A DNA stretch of 64,000 bases from Girardinichthys multiradiatus (taxonomy: Eukaryota > Chordata > Actinopteri > Cyprinodontiformes > Goodeidae). The notes below the pieces were generated by a model. It had not been told where the DNA came from, searched no databases, and was given only the letters and a program-made list of their open reading frames with translations. The position numbers and the translations under genes were made by a program. The stretch is taken from assembly GCF_021462225.1 (NCBI RefSeq), contig NC_061795.1:3301001-3365000 (forward strand), written 5' to 3'. Shown piece by piece: positions 34,132 through 45,413 of the stretch. How positions within the stretch are numbered: position 1 is the first letter of the stretch; every line of letters starts with the position of its first letter.

Positions 34132-34777
34132 CAGGGGTGAAAGTGAGCCAGTATGGTCCGGTACAGCGTACCACTAAAAGACTCTGCGCTGGTACGCAGT
34201 ACCGGGAAAAGGGAGGAATGGCTGTCTGCTATGCAGCCATCATCCAGAACCAGTTACGGCTGCAGAAATTCACGAACACACAAAGAACATCAGATCAGCT
34301 ACCAATAGGCAGGACTTAATCTGTTTATAAATATAGCTATTTTACCCTCATTCCAAATTGTTTCTGAACTGTTCTGCTATGCTGGAGCATCAATGCTCTT
34401 GCTTTGCTTCTCTTCCCTCGGAGGTAGAGGCTTTTGTGAATGGCCAGCCTTTAAAACGAGCACCGCTACGTTTAATGTCTGTCTGCTCGCTGTTAAATAC
34501 CCCAGTTAAAAGCAAAGGGAGAGTAACTTGTTGTGTTTCATTTTGCTAAATTACAACAACACAGTACAGCTCGAAAACACCGCTTATGACCAGAGATTTA
34601 ACATACACTACACGAGAGCGCATGTGCACTTACCTCCAAAACAGAACGGTTGCCAAGGAGATCGATGCGTTTGATTTAATGGACTGGGAGATTTTACACA
34701 GGTGGTGCACAGACGAAAAAAAACACCGCTTACATTAGGACTGGACGAACAATAATTTAAAACTACTTTCACCTCTG
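34132..34777. mobile_element. Non-autonomous hAT element (second family)
   Basis: A 646-bp unit with tips CAGGGGTGAAAGTGAG (left) and CAGAGGTGAAAGTAGT (right, read inward). The flanking 8-bp duplication is AGAATGGC (34124-34131) and AGAATGGT (34778-34785), 7 of 8 bases equal. Internal palindromic bits such as GGTACAGCGTACC and GGTACGCAGTACC lie near the left end. No transposase frame. Confidence 0.85.
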
Positions 34778-34954
34778 AGAATGGTCTTTAGGTCATTAAC
34801 GGCTGCACAATAATAAGTGATCTGTAAAGTTCCGCTGTACTTTGAAAGGCACTGAGAAAGGAGGTTGAGGGATTCTACCACCTATTAATGCTGACATTTT
34901 TTCAAAATCATGCATTGTTATCTGTCCTGTTCGTCTCAATCTTGTTGGGGATAA

Positions 34955-35075
34955 ACAGCAACTTGCCCAGGGTGTACCCTGCCTCTTGCCCAGTGACTGT
35001 TGGAGATAGATACCAGCCCCTGCAACCCTGCAAGGACAAAGTGTGTATAGAAATGGAATAATGAATGGATTACAC
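34955..35075 (+). mobile_element. SINE 3' fragment
   Basis: TTGCCCAGGGTGTACCCTGCCTCTTGCCCAGTGACTGTTGGAGATAGATACCAGCCCCTGCAACCCTGCAAGGA, ending in ATGGAATAATGAATGG, is the same 3' half as in the SINE at 2711-3010, with a tail turned into AATGAATGG. 5'-truncated. Confidence 0.75.
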
Positions 35076-36717
35076 ACTATTTTGCTGCTGTCTGTAATTT
35101 TTAAGCTTTAAAATCTTTTCAAAAGAGATGTTTTTCCTGTATTTTGATAGTCGTGAATATTGCTCTTCTAATACTACCATCTAACTTTGACCTTTTGCTT
35201 GGTAGTGGTTCCATGATTATGGAGTTTTGGAGTTTATGGAGATTTTTAGCTGTCTTTAGCATATAAGAGATTAACACAATTAGCATCACTGTCACAGCAA
35301 ACTCCAAGTGTATTCCCCAGACAATGTAGACCCGTACCCAAAATCACGAGGATTTCCATAACATGGCCAAATATCAGGTCTAGCATGTTCCATGACAGAG
35401 ATTGAAAGCTCCAAAAGATAAAAAGGAGCTACTTTGGTGTACACTGTTCAGCCTTATGGTTATCAGCTGACAGTCTTGCTCTCTCCCACTATCTCACAGC
35501 CTAATGAAATACAGACATGTCTCATCATGTCTTTGAAAAAACTGTTTCCCTTGAGAAAGCTTTTTACATCTCTGCTCTTTCTTTGACTTCTCTTTAGACA
35601 CCACACCAATACTGAAAATAGTTACCTTTGAGTCATCTTCAATCAGTTACACTTTTGAGTTTCTGACTAGTGAACCACTAGTCAGAGCCGGTCAAAATGA
35701 ACATCGTCAGCATTCATTCTAACCTAATGGCATGTTCAAACTGTTTAGTATTTTAACTTACTATGGGCTGAAACAAAACAAAACACAGCAAGGTCAGTAT
35801 TTTACTACAGCATTAAATGACATTGAATAATATCATTTATTTGTGTTTTTTTATTGAGAAGTCGTAGCTTAGTTTTGTCCTAAACTCTTCAGTATATTTA
35901 CCCTCTGTCCAGTGCCATGCTTTGTTGCACTCCATGAAACGAGGCAGAATTCGATTACATGGTGGCCGAGGCCCTGACAAGAACTCGCTCTTGTTTCAAT
36001 CACCCACACAGGTGGATATGGGGGATGAGAGCTAATGCTCCAGTCAGCACACCATGGACCACCGAAGGGCAATGAGGCGTGAGAAGGAGGCACGCAGAGG
36101 GTGGTCACTGGAATGGAAAGACATGCATGAGCAAAAGTCCTGCTCACCAAATAAGAGCATCAATCTGGGTCAGTTAGGAGAATTTTATGAAAACTCAGAA
36201 GCTTGAAAAGGAAAGGCTGGAGGGAGTCCTCATGTATCCTATGAAATAAAGATAAGCTAAAAGAAAGGATGTATTTTGGTTTCTTGCACATTGTTTAATT
36301 AGTCTGTCACACAATATTATAACAAACTGTTTTAGGACTTTTACCATACTGTTTTATTTGTTGACCACTTTGAGAAAATGTGAGCTTTTCATTGCTGCCA
36401 TCAAATTGATAACCCTCTCCACGGACTCCGCCCATGCCCGGCGTAGATGAATGGACTGCAGGAAAACAAACATCATCAATCATCATGATTGTCATACTTT
36501 TCACTGAGTTCATAATTTCCCTGTAAAAAACGGCTGTGAATCCACAGGCTGCAAAGACAATTTGAGGCAGTAATTAACTGTGTTATGAGTTCACATTTAT
36601 AATTAATGGGTGACAGTTGCTGGGGAGGGTTTCGCGGGAGTGCTAATAAAATTGCTTTGTAAATTCTTATGAATGTCACCTTATTTTTGTGAAACGTGTG
36701 ATATGTTTGTGTGCGTG

Positions 36718-36721
<4 letters not shown>

Positions 36722-36751
<30 letters not shown>
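36722..36751 (+). repeat. (GT)15 microsatellite
   Basis: Thirty bases of uninterrupted GT, with diverged GT/GC sequence on the left (GTGTGCGTGCG). Likely length-polymorphic. Confidence 0.95.
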
Positions 36752-36753
<2 letters not shown>

Positions 36754-38289
36754 TGTATATTCCCCTAGGCCTGACTGTCTGCTGTGATTGAATGCCATCT
36801 TGCCGGAGTCCAGATCATTCAACTGCGTCTCTCCTCAGCTCCATGTTGTAACTCTTTGTGTGCATGTCCCCTGTCTGCCTGATTGTATATACAGCCCATA
36901 AATGATATTAATGGTTACAGCCTACAGAGAGATGGTGGTGATAGAACAGACATAGCACAAGCTGCAGAGTGACACTGAGAAATATAGGCAGGAATTAGGT
37001 CAAAATTAAGGTGTTAAGAGGGTCACGTCAACATGGAAGCTGTCCTTTATAAAACTTGATGGGAAATTTGGCACAAAAAAAAGTGAGCTAACATAACCGA
37101 CATCTGAGACTTATGTTACAAAAACCTTCTTTACTATATAATTACTGCAGGGTTTGTAGTCTCCCTTTTGGGATTACAAGAGTTAATCAACCTGTCCTTG
37201 TTACACACAAGTGACAGAACAGGTCAACCGCATATGATTGAACTGAACGATTTATATGAGCAGCCGTAGAAACGGCATGTAATCATTTTTAATGGAGGTA
37301 GTTTCAGCTCCTCCATCTTGGACCATCAGTACTTTTGTGATACTAGTTTTTGTTTTTTTTTGTTTTTTTAAGAGATGTACAGAGAACAGAGCTGCTAGAA
37401 TTGATTTTTGTTTTGCTTAAGAAACTCAAAAATCTGATCTTTTTCTGATCAGAGAATGCACCATACTCTTCACCACCAGGTTGCACTGACAGCAACACAC
37501 TTCAGTACGGCCACTGCTACTGAGTGAATAAGAATCATAATTCACTATTCTATGAAATATCGAGACATGTGTGAGGTTCATTCCAGCTGAGAGAGAGTAA
37601 GACTTTTAGCATACAACAGGAAGGCTGGACGTATTACAGCAAAAGGTGCTCAGTTAAATCCTATTGAGCTTTCAGCCTTTCTATATGTGGAACATATATT
37701 GCATTTAAAAATATTAAAATTTTTATAAAATGTAAGATTTGAAGTAAGGGCCGAAAGGTAGCACAAAATTCTGATGGGTGCATCACAACCTTTCAATAAG
37801 AGTTTCACAAATTTAGTAAACAGGCGCAAGAAATGTTTCTAACTCTTAGACTGTTGCAAAAGACTTGCCCAAAACCAGTTTTGGTCTTAATGCAGTCTAA
37901 TGCCTGTTGATACATATACCATACAAACCACAATCATATTTAAAGCATTGTGTCACCATCTAGTGGTCATTTATGCCCCATTGTGCCTAATTTCACAAAT
38001 TTTCATTTCACATATCTAAATATATATCTATTGTATGTGCTATCTTCAATCGCTCCTTAATTTAACATTATTCAGCTTTTCAGTGAAAACACAATCAGTT
38101 TTTATTTCACTGTAAATCAATGTAGGCAGAAAGTAGTTGACACAAGTATTACTGAGTCACTGTCATTTATTTGCTCTATGCATTAGTTTAATATGGTAAA
38201 CCAAGAATATCAAGCTTTTCTAATCTTGCTGATATTATAAGACAGAGATGTTCACAAGTAATGGTTGTCCAAGTGCAGTCTCCATTTCT

Positions 38290-38405
38290 TTCAGATGTCC
38301 AAATCAGAAGTTAAGTCAAGTCTCAAGTCTTGTTTTTTGGGACTTGAGTGCACATTGAGTCGGAATCTCAAACTTGAGTTGTCATTTCTGCTTCAATGAG
38401 TTGTT
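38290..38405. repeat. AAGTC/GACTT-rich patch
   Basis: Repeats of AAGTCAAGTCTCAAGTC in one direction and GGACTTGAGTG..AAACTTGAGTTG in the other, around TTTTTTGGG. The pattern resembles part of a fold-back repeat family of fish. I cannot name it. Confidence 0.4.
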
Positions 38406-41056
38406 TGCCGCATCTTTACCTAGTATAGTTTACCAAGAGAGCCTACAACTTTTTAATTTTATCTTGAAGTTATGAAAGCATTGCTGAGTCGATCTTTGAA
38501 CAGTTTTTCACATTGAGGTATGAAACTGTAATGTAGCTAAATTTTTAGGCAGTGGAAGATATGATAATGGAATGACCAAAACATAAGCACTTTCACAGCG
38601 AAGTCTGGGGTATGTCTATTTTAACACCTTCATAGACTCGATTTCAACCAATTTCTAAGAATTTCCTTGCAAAATTAAGCAGGGTTAATTTGTCATAATG
38701 TTGGACATGCTGTTCTGTACCTGCATCTTCTAACTTATTTGTGCACACTCATTTCCATAGCATGATGTACTAAGAAACATTGGGAGCCTAATGAAGCAAT
38801 GGTGGCTTTAGTGGTTAGCCTGCTGTAGGCTGTTTATTATACTGGCAGATGGGTAAATTCTGGTAGCTTGCTGTGAATGTGTACTCTACATAGCATTATG
38901 TTGAAAACAGTGGTCATTGGTCCTCCTCTAGTATGTAAGTCATGAAGAATTTTCCTCTATAAGCTTTAATACAGATCTTTAAAAATAAAAGTAAAAAAAC
39001 AGATGCTGACATAGTAAAAAAATAAGTAAATCACACTCTTTACCCAGTAGTGCACTGTATATTTGATAACCTTTATCCCAGTACACACACAATACGGCCC
39101 GTCATAAGCAAATTACCAAAAACAGACATACAAAATTGTGAAATTGTTAAATCCTAAAATGTGCTTTATTCTTCACACCCAGATTAAAATAAAACTATCA
39201 TATAGACACACAGAAAATAAACAGTGTGACAGCATCTTTGGGATTGTTTAAATGGGCCGAGTAAACCTGAACTTCAGCACCTTAATTTAGAAATGAAATT
39301 ATAATTTGAGCTAAAACAACAGTTTTAAATGTTTTTTATTCTGGGCTAAATTAGGAAAATGAGTGGCCAAACTAAAAATATTCATAAAGATGTCCACATA
39401 CATCTGATGTTTGGGGGTCACATTTCATCTGAAATCCAGGTACCCAACTGCCCACTTCTGCAGTCCTGACTTGTCACCCACTGAAACACATTGTGACATA
39501 AAAAAGAGCAAAGAATGCCCTTTCTATTACATTAGCTAGACTCCTAGATAAAAATAACAAAAAATGTGTCTAGACACTCCATATGTTGCTTTATTTCAAA
39601 GGAATTTAATAAAACAACCAGTCTTGATCCGTTCATGCCATTTTCCTGAAACTGCTCATGAAAACATCCAGGAAGCTTCATCCAACAGCAGCAGCTCATT
39701 AAATTACTTCCAACATGAAATGTGCATTCTTGATTCGTTTCTTGCATAGAATACCCATTCAAAACGTGGAACATTGACCTGGAGTGAAATGATCAATGGT
39801 ATATTCAACAAAGCTGAAAATGCTTTATGCATCACCACAGCCTTTTAATTTTTGTTTCAAAGTGAATGTCACATTCACCCACCCCCTTTTTGAATTCCTT
39901 TTTATTCACACTGGAGCTCTCTCAAGGGGTTGGCAAGATGCTTAGTGAGAAACCATACTGTTGAAGGTCACAGGAAAAACATTTGGTTTCCAATAATTCA
40001 AAGGCAAATGCATTCTGTTTCAGCACATTCAACCTTTCCAAAACCCTCTATTTTGCACATCATGAACATACGTAAATGCATTGAGATTCTGTGCTCTTCC
40101 TATTCTCATCCTTTCCACCCTCCTCCATGCTTTTAGTACGTTCCCCTCTTTCGGCGCCTGGCTCTGGTTACTGCATATCAAATCTGGGCACAGGTTAATC
40201 GTACATCTCAGAGGCCCAGCGTGACTCCAGCAATTTGGGGGTAGCATGTTACCCCTGACATGCTTCAGTGTGGCACAGCAACCTGAATGCCAAGTCCGTG
40301 GAGAGAGAGAGCAAGAACTGGGCCATCGGTGGCTCTCAGCATTTGGCCGTGTGAAATTATTTTGCAGTACCAAGGATCTCTGTCCACGAGTCATAATTCC
40401 TTCCTAATATTTTGGAGCACTGTTGTGTGAAGGCTGCATGTAGCAGGAATACATTTACAGTGACATGCAAGTGTTGATATTTTACCCATTTTGTTATATT
40501 CTAGCCAGTAAGTAAAATGTTGTTAATCTTATTTTATTTGATGGATGTGCACAAAATATTCTAAGTTGGTGAGATGAAATGAGAACAAAATATTTATATA
40601 AAAAATATAGGCCCCAGAGGCTGCAGCACCACTAAGCATCACAAGTCTCCAAACAAGTCAGGACCAAAGTTGTTGGTCAGGGTGGGTTTATAAAAAAAAT
40701 TTATCAAAATCTTTTACGTTCCCCTGGAGCAACATCAAATCCATCATTTTAAAATGGAAAGCACACGGTACCACATCAACCTAGCAAGAGAAGGCCACCC
40801 ACCAAAACTCACAGATCGGGAAAGGAGGCCAATTAATCAGAGAGGCAGCACAAAGACCAACGGCATCCCTGAAGGAATTGTAGAGTTCCACAGCAGTATG
40901 GTCATATGGAGTATCTGTCCATAGGACACAATAAGCAATACACTCCATAGAGCTGGGCGTTATGGAAGAGTAGCCAGAAAAAAGCCATTACTTAGTGTTA
41001 AAATAAGAAGACATGTTTTGAGCTTGCCAAAAGACACGTGGACGACTACCCAAATG

Positions 41057-43000
41057 TGACGCACAATAAGAAAAGTAGAAACAAGTCGGCAGAGCGCATA
41101 CGGAGAAAAAGAGGAAAAACCATCCATTTCGGAGAATAGAGTGATTTTCGTTTTATTGCAAAATGCGCGAGTTGAAGTTATTAAGTAACCGCTCAGTGCT
41201 CTAAAGGACTGTTACTAGTTTTAAAATGGTAAATTTTGTGTTTAAACTCAGCCTGTTTTCAATGTAAATCGCAGCCGCCCCACATCTGCATATTGGGGAG
41301 AGAAAACAGCTCATTTATATAGCGGCTTTGTTTGGCTACGCCCCGGCTTTTGTTATCCGTGACGGCCTATAAGCTGCATGCTTGAAGTAGGCACATGGCT
41401 ACTTAAAGTAGCTGCTATTTGAAAAAGAATGTGTTTCTTCAAGATGGACCAAACTGGCTGTGGGAGTACATGTTAATGATGATACCGGGCTCTCTTCAGA
41501 TTCTGAATCAGAAGGAGATGAAGCGGAAGAGATTGATGATGATGCATAACTGGAGAACATTTCTACTTTCCAGCTGAAGTTAACCCAAGACGAGGATGAC
41601 GAAGAAAGCTTTGGACTAGCGGCAGAGGAGCGAGAACAGCTACTGCTGTCACATTTGAAAAAGACAGAGACAGCATAATGGAGAAGTTCAGTAACTTAGA
41701 CTGTAAATGCTACGGGAGAAGAAAGGAGAATTCGTCACTTGGGACACAGTCCTGTAGCTGCAAAGTTTCTCCAGAGGTCATGTACAACAAACAGATGGAT
41801 TGTTTAACAGCAGAAAGGGAGTGGCAGGACATGAGAATCATTGGACATCTTGAAACAAACCAGCATACAGTAGAAACTTCAGCGATGACAACATCCACCA
41901 AGAAGACACCGTCAAAAAGAAAACCCACCAGGATAACTTATTTGGAGGAGGCGTCGAAGTTTGCAGGAATACCTTAGTTTCTAATGGGGTGAGTCTGACA
42001 ACTTAAAAAAAAAAAACTATTATGATGCATCATATTGAAAATAAATCATGTATTTTCAGTGAAGCGGACAAGTTCACGTAAACCTGATCAGTCAAATGTT
42101 AAAAGCTGAGAGAAATATTTCCTTTGTTTTCCCTGTTCAGAATTTCCCCCAATTTCCCCTGTTCAGAAACACCTATTCAGAAAGTGTAAATTATTGACCC
42201 ATAGCTCTGTTCATACCAGCATTCTGATCAGACACACACATTAATCACCAACCCCCAAACTGCTGTCTTATTGTCCCACCTATTGAGTGATCCATTGCTG
42301 CAACCTGGAAGACTGGCTGGATTTCTTTGTATTTTAAAATGGCCCATAAAACACTTTTTTTGAAAATTTAAAAACAAACAGAGCAATTAAAAAGAGCAGG
42401 AATAACAATGTATCAACATGTTAATTTCAGACCACTTTGCAGTCATGATGCAATTTGCAGACAAAAATAACATAGATTAGCACAAAAATAAATAAATTAA
42501 TTAGAAAATTTAAACAGTTGATATTTCAAAATTAAGTTTTTTACTTAGTTTTTCTTGTGTGTGATACCATTCAATTTGGTGTTGCAATTTGGACAGTTGA
42601 AAGATGTTTGTTAAATGCACACAAATATTGTAATGCAGTGCTGTAAATTATCTTTACATAGAAAAATAGTACTGCGAGTTCAATGACAGTGCAGTCATTG
42701 GAGCTTCTCTTGACAAACATTGTTGGGGGAGGTGTTGCAGCAAGCTATACAAAGTTATTCAAATTAACAGCTTTTGCTACCGCCCAGCTTCCAGGGTGAT
42801 TCTAACAAAACTTTGAAGCCTTTTTTCTCCTTGAAGTACTTTGGAGAGTGCCAACATTCAAACGGTCATATCTTCTTCAATTCTTTTTCAATTTCCACAA
42901 GTTTGACATCATTTGAAAGCTTAGACTCCTCTTTCAGGATCTGTAAACAGCTCAAAATGATCCCAGGTAGACTTGTTCCTGGTTTTGCCACAACCTGTCA
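41057..43000 (+). mobile_element. Unclassified 1.94-kb DNA-transposon-like insertion
   Basis: Inserted into the Tc1-like relic with a 6-7 bp direct repeat, CAAATG(T), at 41051-41057 and 43001-43007. The ends are inverted and similar with mismatches: both start TGAC, share AAAA and then AACAAGTC about 25 bases in. It carries a TATA-like TTTATATAGCGG (near 41312) and a decayed first-exon-like coding remnant at 41430-41990, followed by a splice-donor-like GGGGTGAGT. The last 200 bases (CAAACGGTCATATCTTC..CATCATTTGAAAGCTTAGACTC) look like a moderately conserved end region. I cannot assign a superfamily. Confidence 0.6.
41430..41990 (+). pseudogene. Decayed first exon of an unknown element protein
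   Basis: An acidic N-terminal part reads DDTGLSSDSESEGDEAEE from about 41477, then a stop (TAA near 41548), then ISTFQLKLTQDEDDEESFGL and LLLSHLKKTETA to TAA near 41678. After a frameshift comes a 99-codon frame (41678-41977) with paired cysteines (CKC; CSCK) and a basic Thr/Lys-rich stretch (STKKTPSKRKPTRITY). A GGGGTGAGT donor-like site follows at 41985. The acidic start, cysteine pairs and terminal donor suggest exon 1 of a transposase or accessory protein, but no family match can be claimed. Confidence 0.4.
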
Positions 43001-43744
43001 CAAATGTATGGAGAAAGGTGCTCTTGTCAGATGAGACTATAATATAAATGTCTTGTGCAAACCCAACACATCCTATCACCACACGAACACCATCCCCACA
43101 GTAAAGCATGGGGTGGTAGCATCATTGTGTGGGAATGTTGTCAGCAGCAGGGCCTGAGGGTTTGAGATGAGAGAAGATGGATGGTGCTAAATATAGGGAT
43201 ATTCTGGAGCAAAACCTGTCAGTCTGTCTGTGATTTGAGACTGGAACGGAGATTCACCTTCTAGCAGCACAATGACCCAGTGCATACTGTTAAAGCAACA
43301 TTCAAGTGGTTAAAGTGTGTTGGAATGTCCTAGTCAAAGCCCAGACCTCAATCCAATTGAGAATCTGTGGCTAAACTCGAAGATCGCTGTTAATAAGTGA
43401 AAACCACCCAACTTGAAAGAGCTAGAGCAGTTTGGGCAAAAATCCCAGTGGCAAGATGTGGCAGCTCATAGACATGTATCCATATAACTTGCAGCTGTAA
43501 TTGCCACAAAGGTGACCCTACAAAGTACAAAGAGTTAAGGGGGTGAACAGTTATGCAATCTAAAGTGTCATGCTATTTTGTTCTATTTGTTGTTTGTTTT
43601 ACAATAAAAAATAATACATCTTTAAAGTTGTAGGCATTTTCTGTAAATGCAATGGGTCAAACTCTCAATCTATTTTAATTCCAGGGTGTGAGGCAACAAA
43701 ACATGGAAAATGGCAAGAGAGGAATACTATTGCAAGTCACTGAA

Positions 43745-44220
43745 TGATCTTTCATTCAAAGACTACAGCCAGAAATGTATGGGTGAAAGTATCAAAGTAT
43801 CAATGGCTTTGCATAAAAAACACAAGCACTCAGCAGCAGAACAGAATTAAAATTTGATAGACTCGGTCATGAACTATGAAAGCATTGATTAAATGGATGT
43901 TAATCGGTTGCCTATGGGTGAACCCAGCCTAATTGTAAGGTGAAGCTCCGTCTTGCTGAGATGAACATCAAAGGTCTTTGAAAGAGTAAAAATTTAAACC
44001 TGCAGTTCACGTTGCACAGAAAAGAACTTCCTTCACACACAGTCCTGTGAAGCAGCATTTAGCGCCCTTCCAGATTTCTTCTGTTTTTGCTGCTTTGTAT
44101 TTTGATGATCTGAAACATTTGACAAGTTTGACAAAGTGCAGTTTCCAAATACTTCCCATTAGGAAAAGAAAGCAAGCTATCCAAACCATCCTGGCCTTAT
44201 GTATTTGCAATGACTGGCCA
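43745..44220. other. No gene seen
   Basis: Short unique stretch. Part of 44040-44110 (CAGATTTCTTCTGTTTTTGC..GATGATCTGAAACATTTGACAAG) resembles the tip sequence of the next Tc1-like element and may be its detached left end. Confidence 0.35.
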
Positions 44221-45380
44221 TAACAGTTTTACATCACTGTGGAGGAGATTTGTCAAACTCTTCTTGGAAGAATGATTTCCAAAGAAATTCGTTCTCCAAA
44301 GGGGTTTAATGGAGGTTCTCCTTGGTTGAGAACCTCACCCACATGGAAGGTTCTCAAGCATGGAAGATCCGTTTAAGGGCATGCCATCTCAGTCGGCTTT
44401 GATTGTACACATTTATTACGCTACTCCAAAACCTTAATTTAGATTATTTTTGAGCCGTTCAGAAGTGGACTTGCTGGTGTGCTTTAGATGATTGTCGTGC
44501 TACATACCCCAGGTGTGCTTGAACCTATGGTCACAAACTGATGGCCGGACACTCTACTTCACGATTTCTTGGCAAAGAGCAGAATTTGTGGGTTATTCAG
44601 CTAAGGCAAGTCAACGAGGTCCTGAAGTAGCAAACCAGTCCCAGACCATAACACTATCACTACTGTGTTTGGCTGTAGGAATAATGTTTATCTAAAATGC
44701 TGTTAATATTACACCAGATGTAGCCAGATGTCCATGCATCATGAACTCTAACCTTAACGTAGGCAATTGAGGGCAATAGTGCTTTAGATGTTGTTCTGGG
44801 TTCTCTTGTGAGCTTCCTGCATTCCTGAGTTGTTAATGTGCTCTTGGTGTAATTTTGGTTGGCCGGCCACTCTTGGGAAAGTTCATAATGTTCCATGATT
44901 TCTCCATTAAGGGATAATGGCTCTCATTTTAGTAGCTGATTTACCAAAGATTTAGGAATGGCTTTGTAGTCCTTTCCAGACTAAGAGATGTCAGCAGCTA
45001 TGTTTCTGCTGTGATCTTAAGTTTTCTTTAGATTGGGGCATGTTGTGTTGCTTTTTGAGATCTTTTGGCCTACTTCATGTTGTCAGACAGGTTCTACTTA
45101 AGGAATTTCTTGGTTCTACCAAGCTCTGCAGGTATCAGACCTGGATGTGGCTTGTGAAAGAATCTATGAAAAAATGGGTTAATTACAGTTAATTCTTGAT
45201 TTAATCAATTATCTACACAGGGGAAGCTTGGTTTGGATTTTTTTTTTCCCTTGCTCAATTAAATATTTATGTTCATATCTCACTTTGCATTTATTCAGGA
45301 TATCCTTGTCTGATATTAAAATGTATTTGATGATCTGAAATATTTAAGAAAAAATGAAGTCAGAAGAAGCAGAGGAATTT
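44220..45380 (-). mobile_element. Decayed Tc1-like transposon
   Basis: Same family as 4625-5740. On the minus strand, about 44780-44830 gives LTREPRTTSKALLPSIAYVK, a remnant of the second helix-turn-helix, and the linker (GWPANQNYTKS) precedes it. The region near 44620-44670 corresponds to the CF-GPGL block of the catalytic domain. Its right end (GATGATCTGAAATATTT near 45330) matches the equivalent right end at 5725. Many stops. Confidence 0.72.
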
Positions 45381-45413
45381 GAGAAGCTATTTAAAATGTG
45401 ACTTTATTTTCTA

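Larger units (their letters stand above)
35080..40450. other. No gene seen; microsatellite and short repeats only
   Basis: About 5.4 kb with no recognised coding domain. It contains a (GT)15 run at 36722-36751 and an AAGTC-rich patch at 38290-38405. Frames of up to 121 codons (40029-40394, minus) have no family resemblance. Confidence 0.45.
40458..43742 (+). mobile_element. Tc1-like relic, split by an unclassified element
   Basis: Tips are CAGTGACATGCAAG (left, 40458, preceded by TA) and CAGTGACTTGCAAT (right, read inward from 43742). The left half encodes decayed DNA-binding and linker parts, then LHRAGRYGRVARKKPLL near 40945-40990. The right half encodes WRKVLLSDET near 43010-43035, NTIPTVKHG near 43086-43112, and SQSPDLNPIENLW near 43335-43373. 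Reading across the insertion, with one copy of CAAATGT kept, gives an uninterrupted frame VDDYPNVWRKVLLSDE, showing one element was split. Several stops elsewhere; inactive. Confidence 0.85.

Noticed and set aside
40029..40394. 121-codon minus-strand frame
   Set aside because: No family resemblance, no splice-site context that would make it an exon, and the opposite strand is also partly open.
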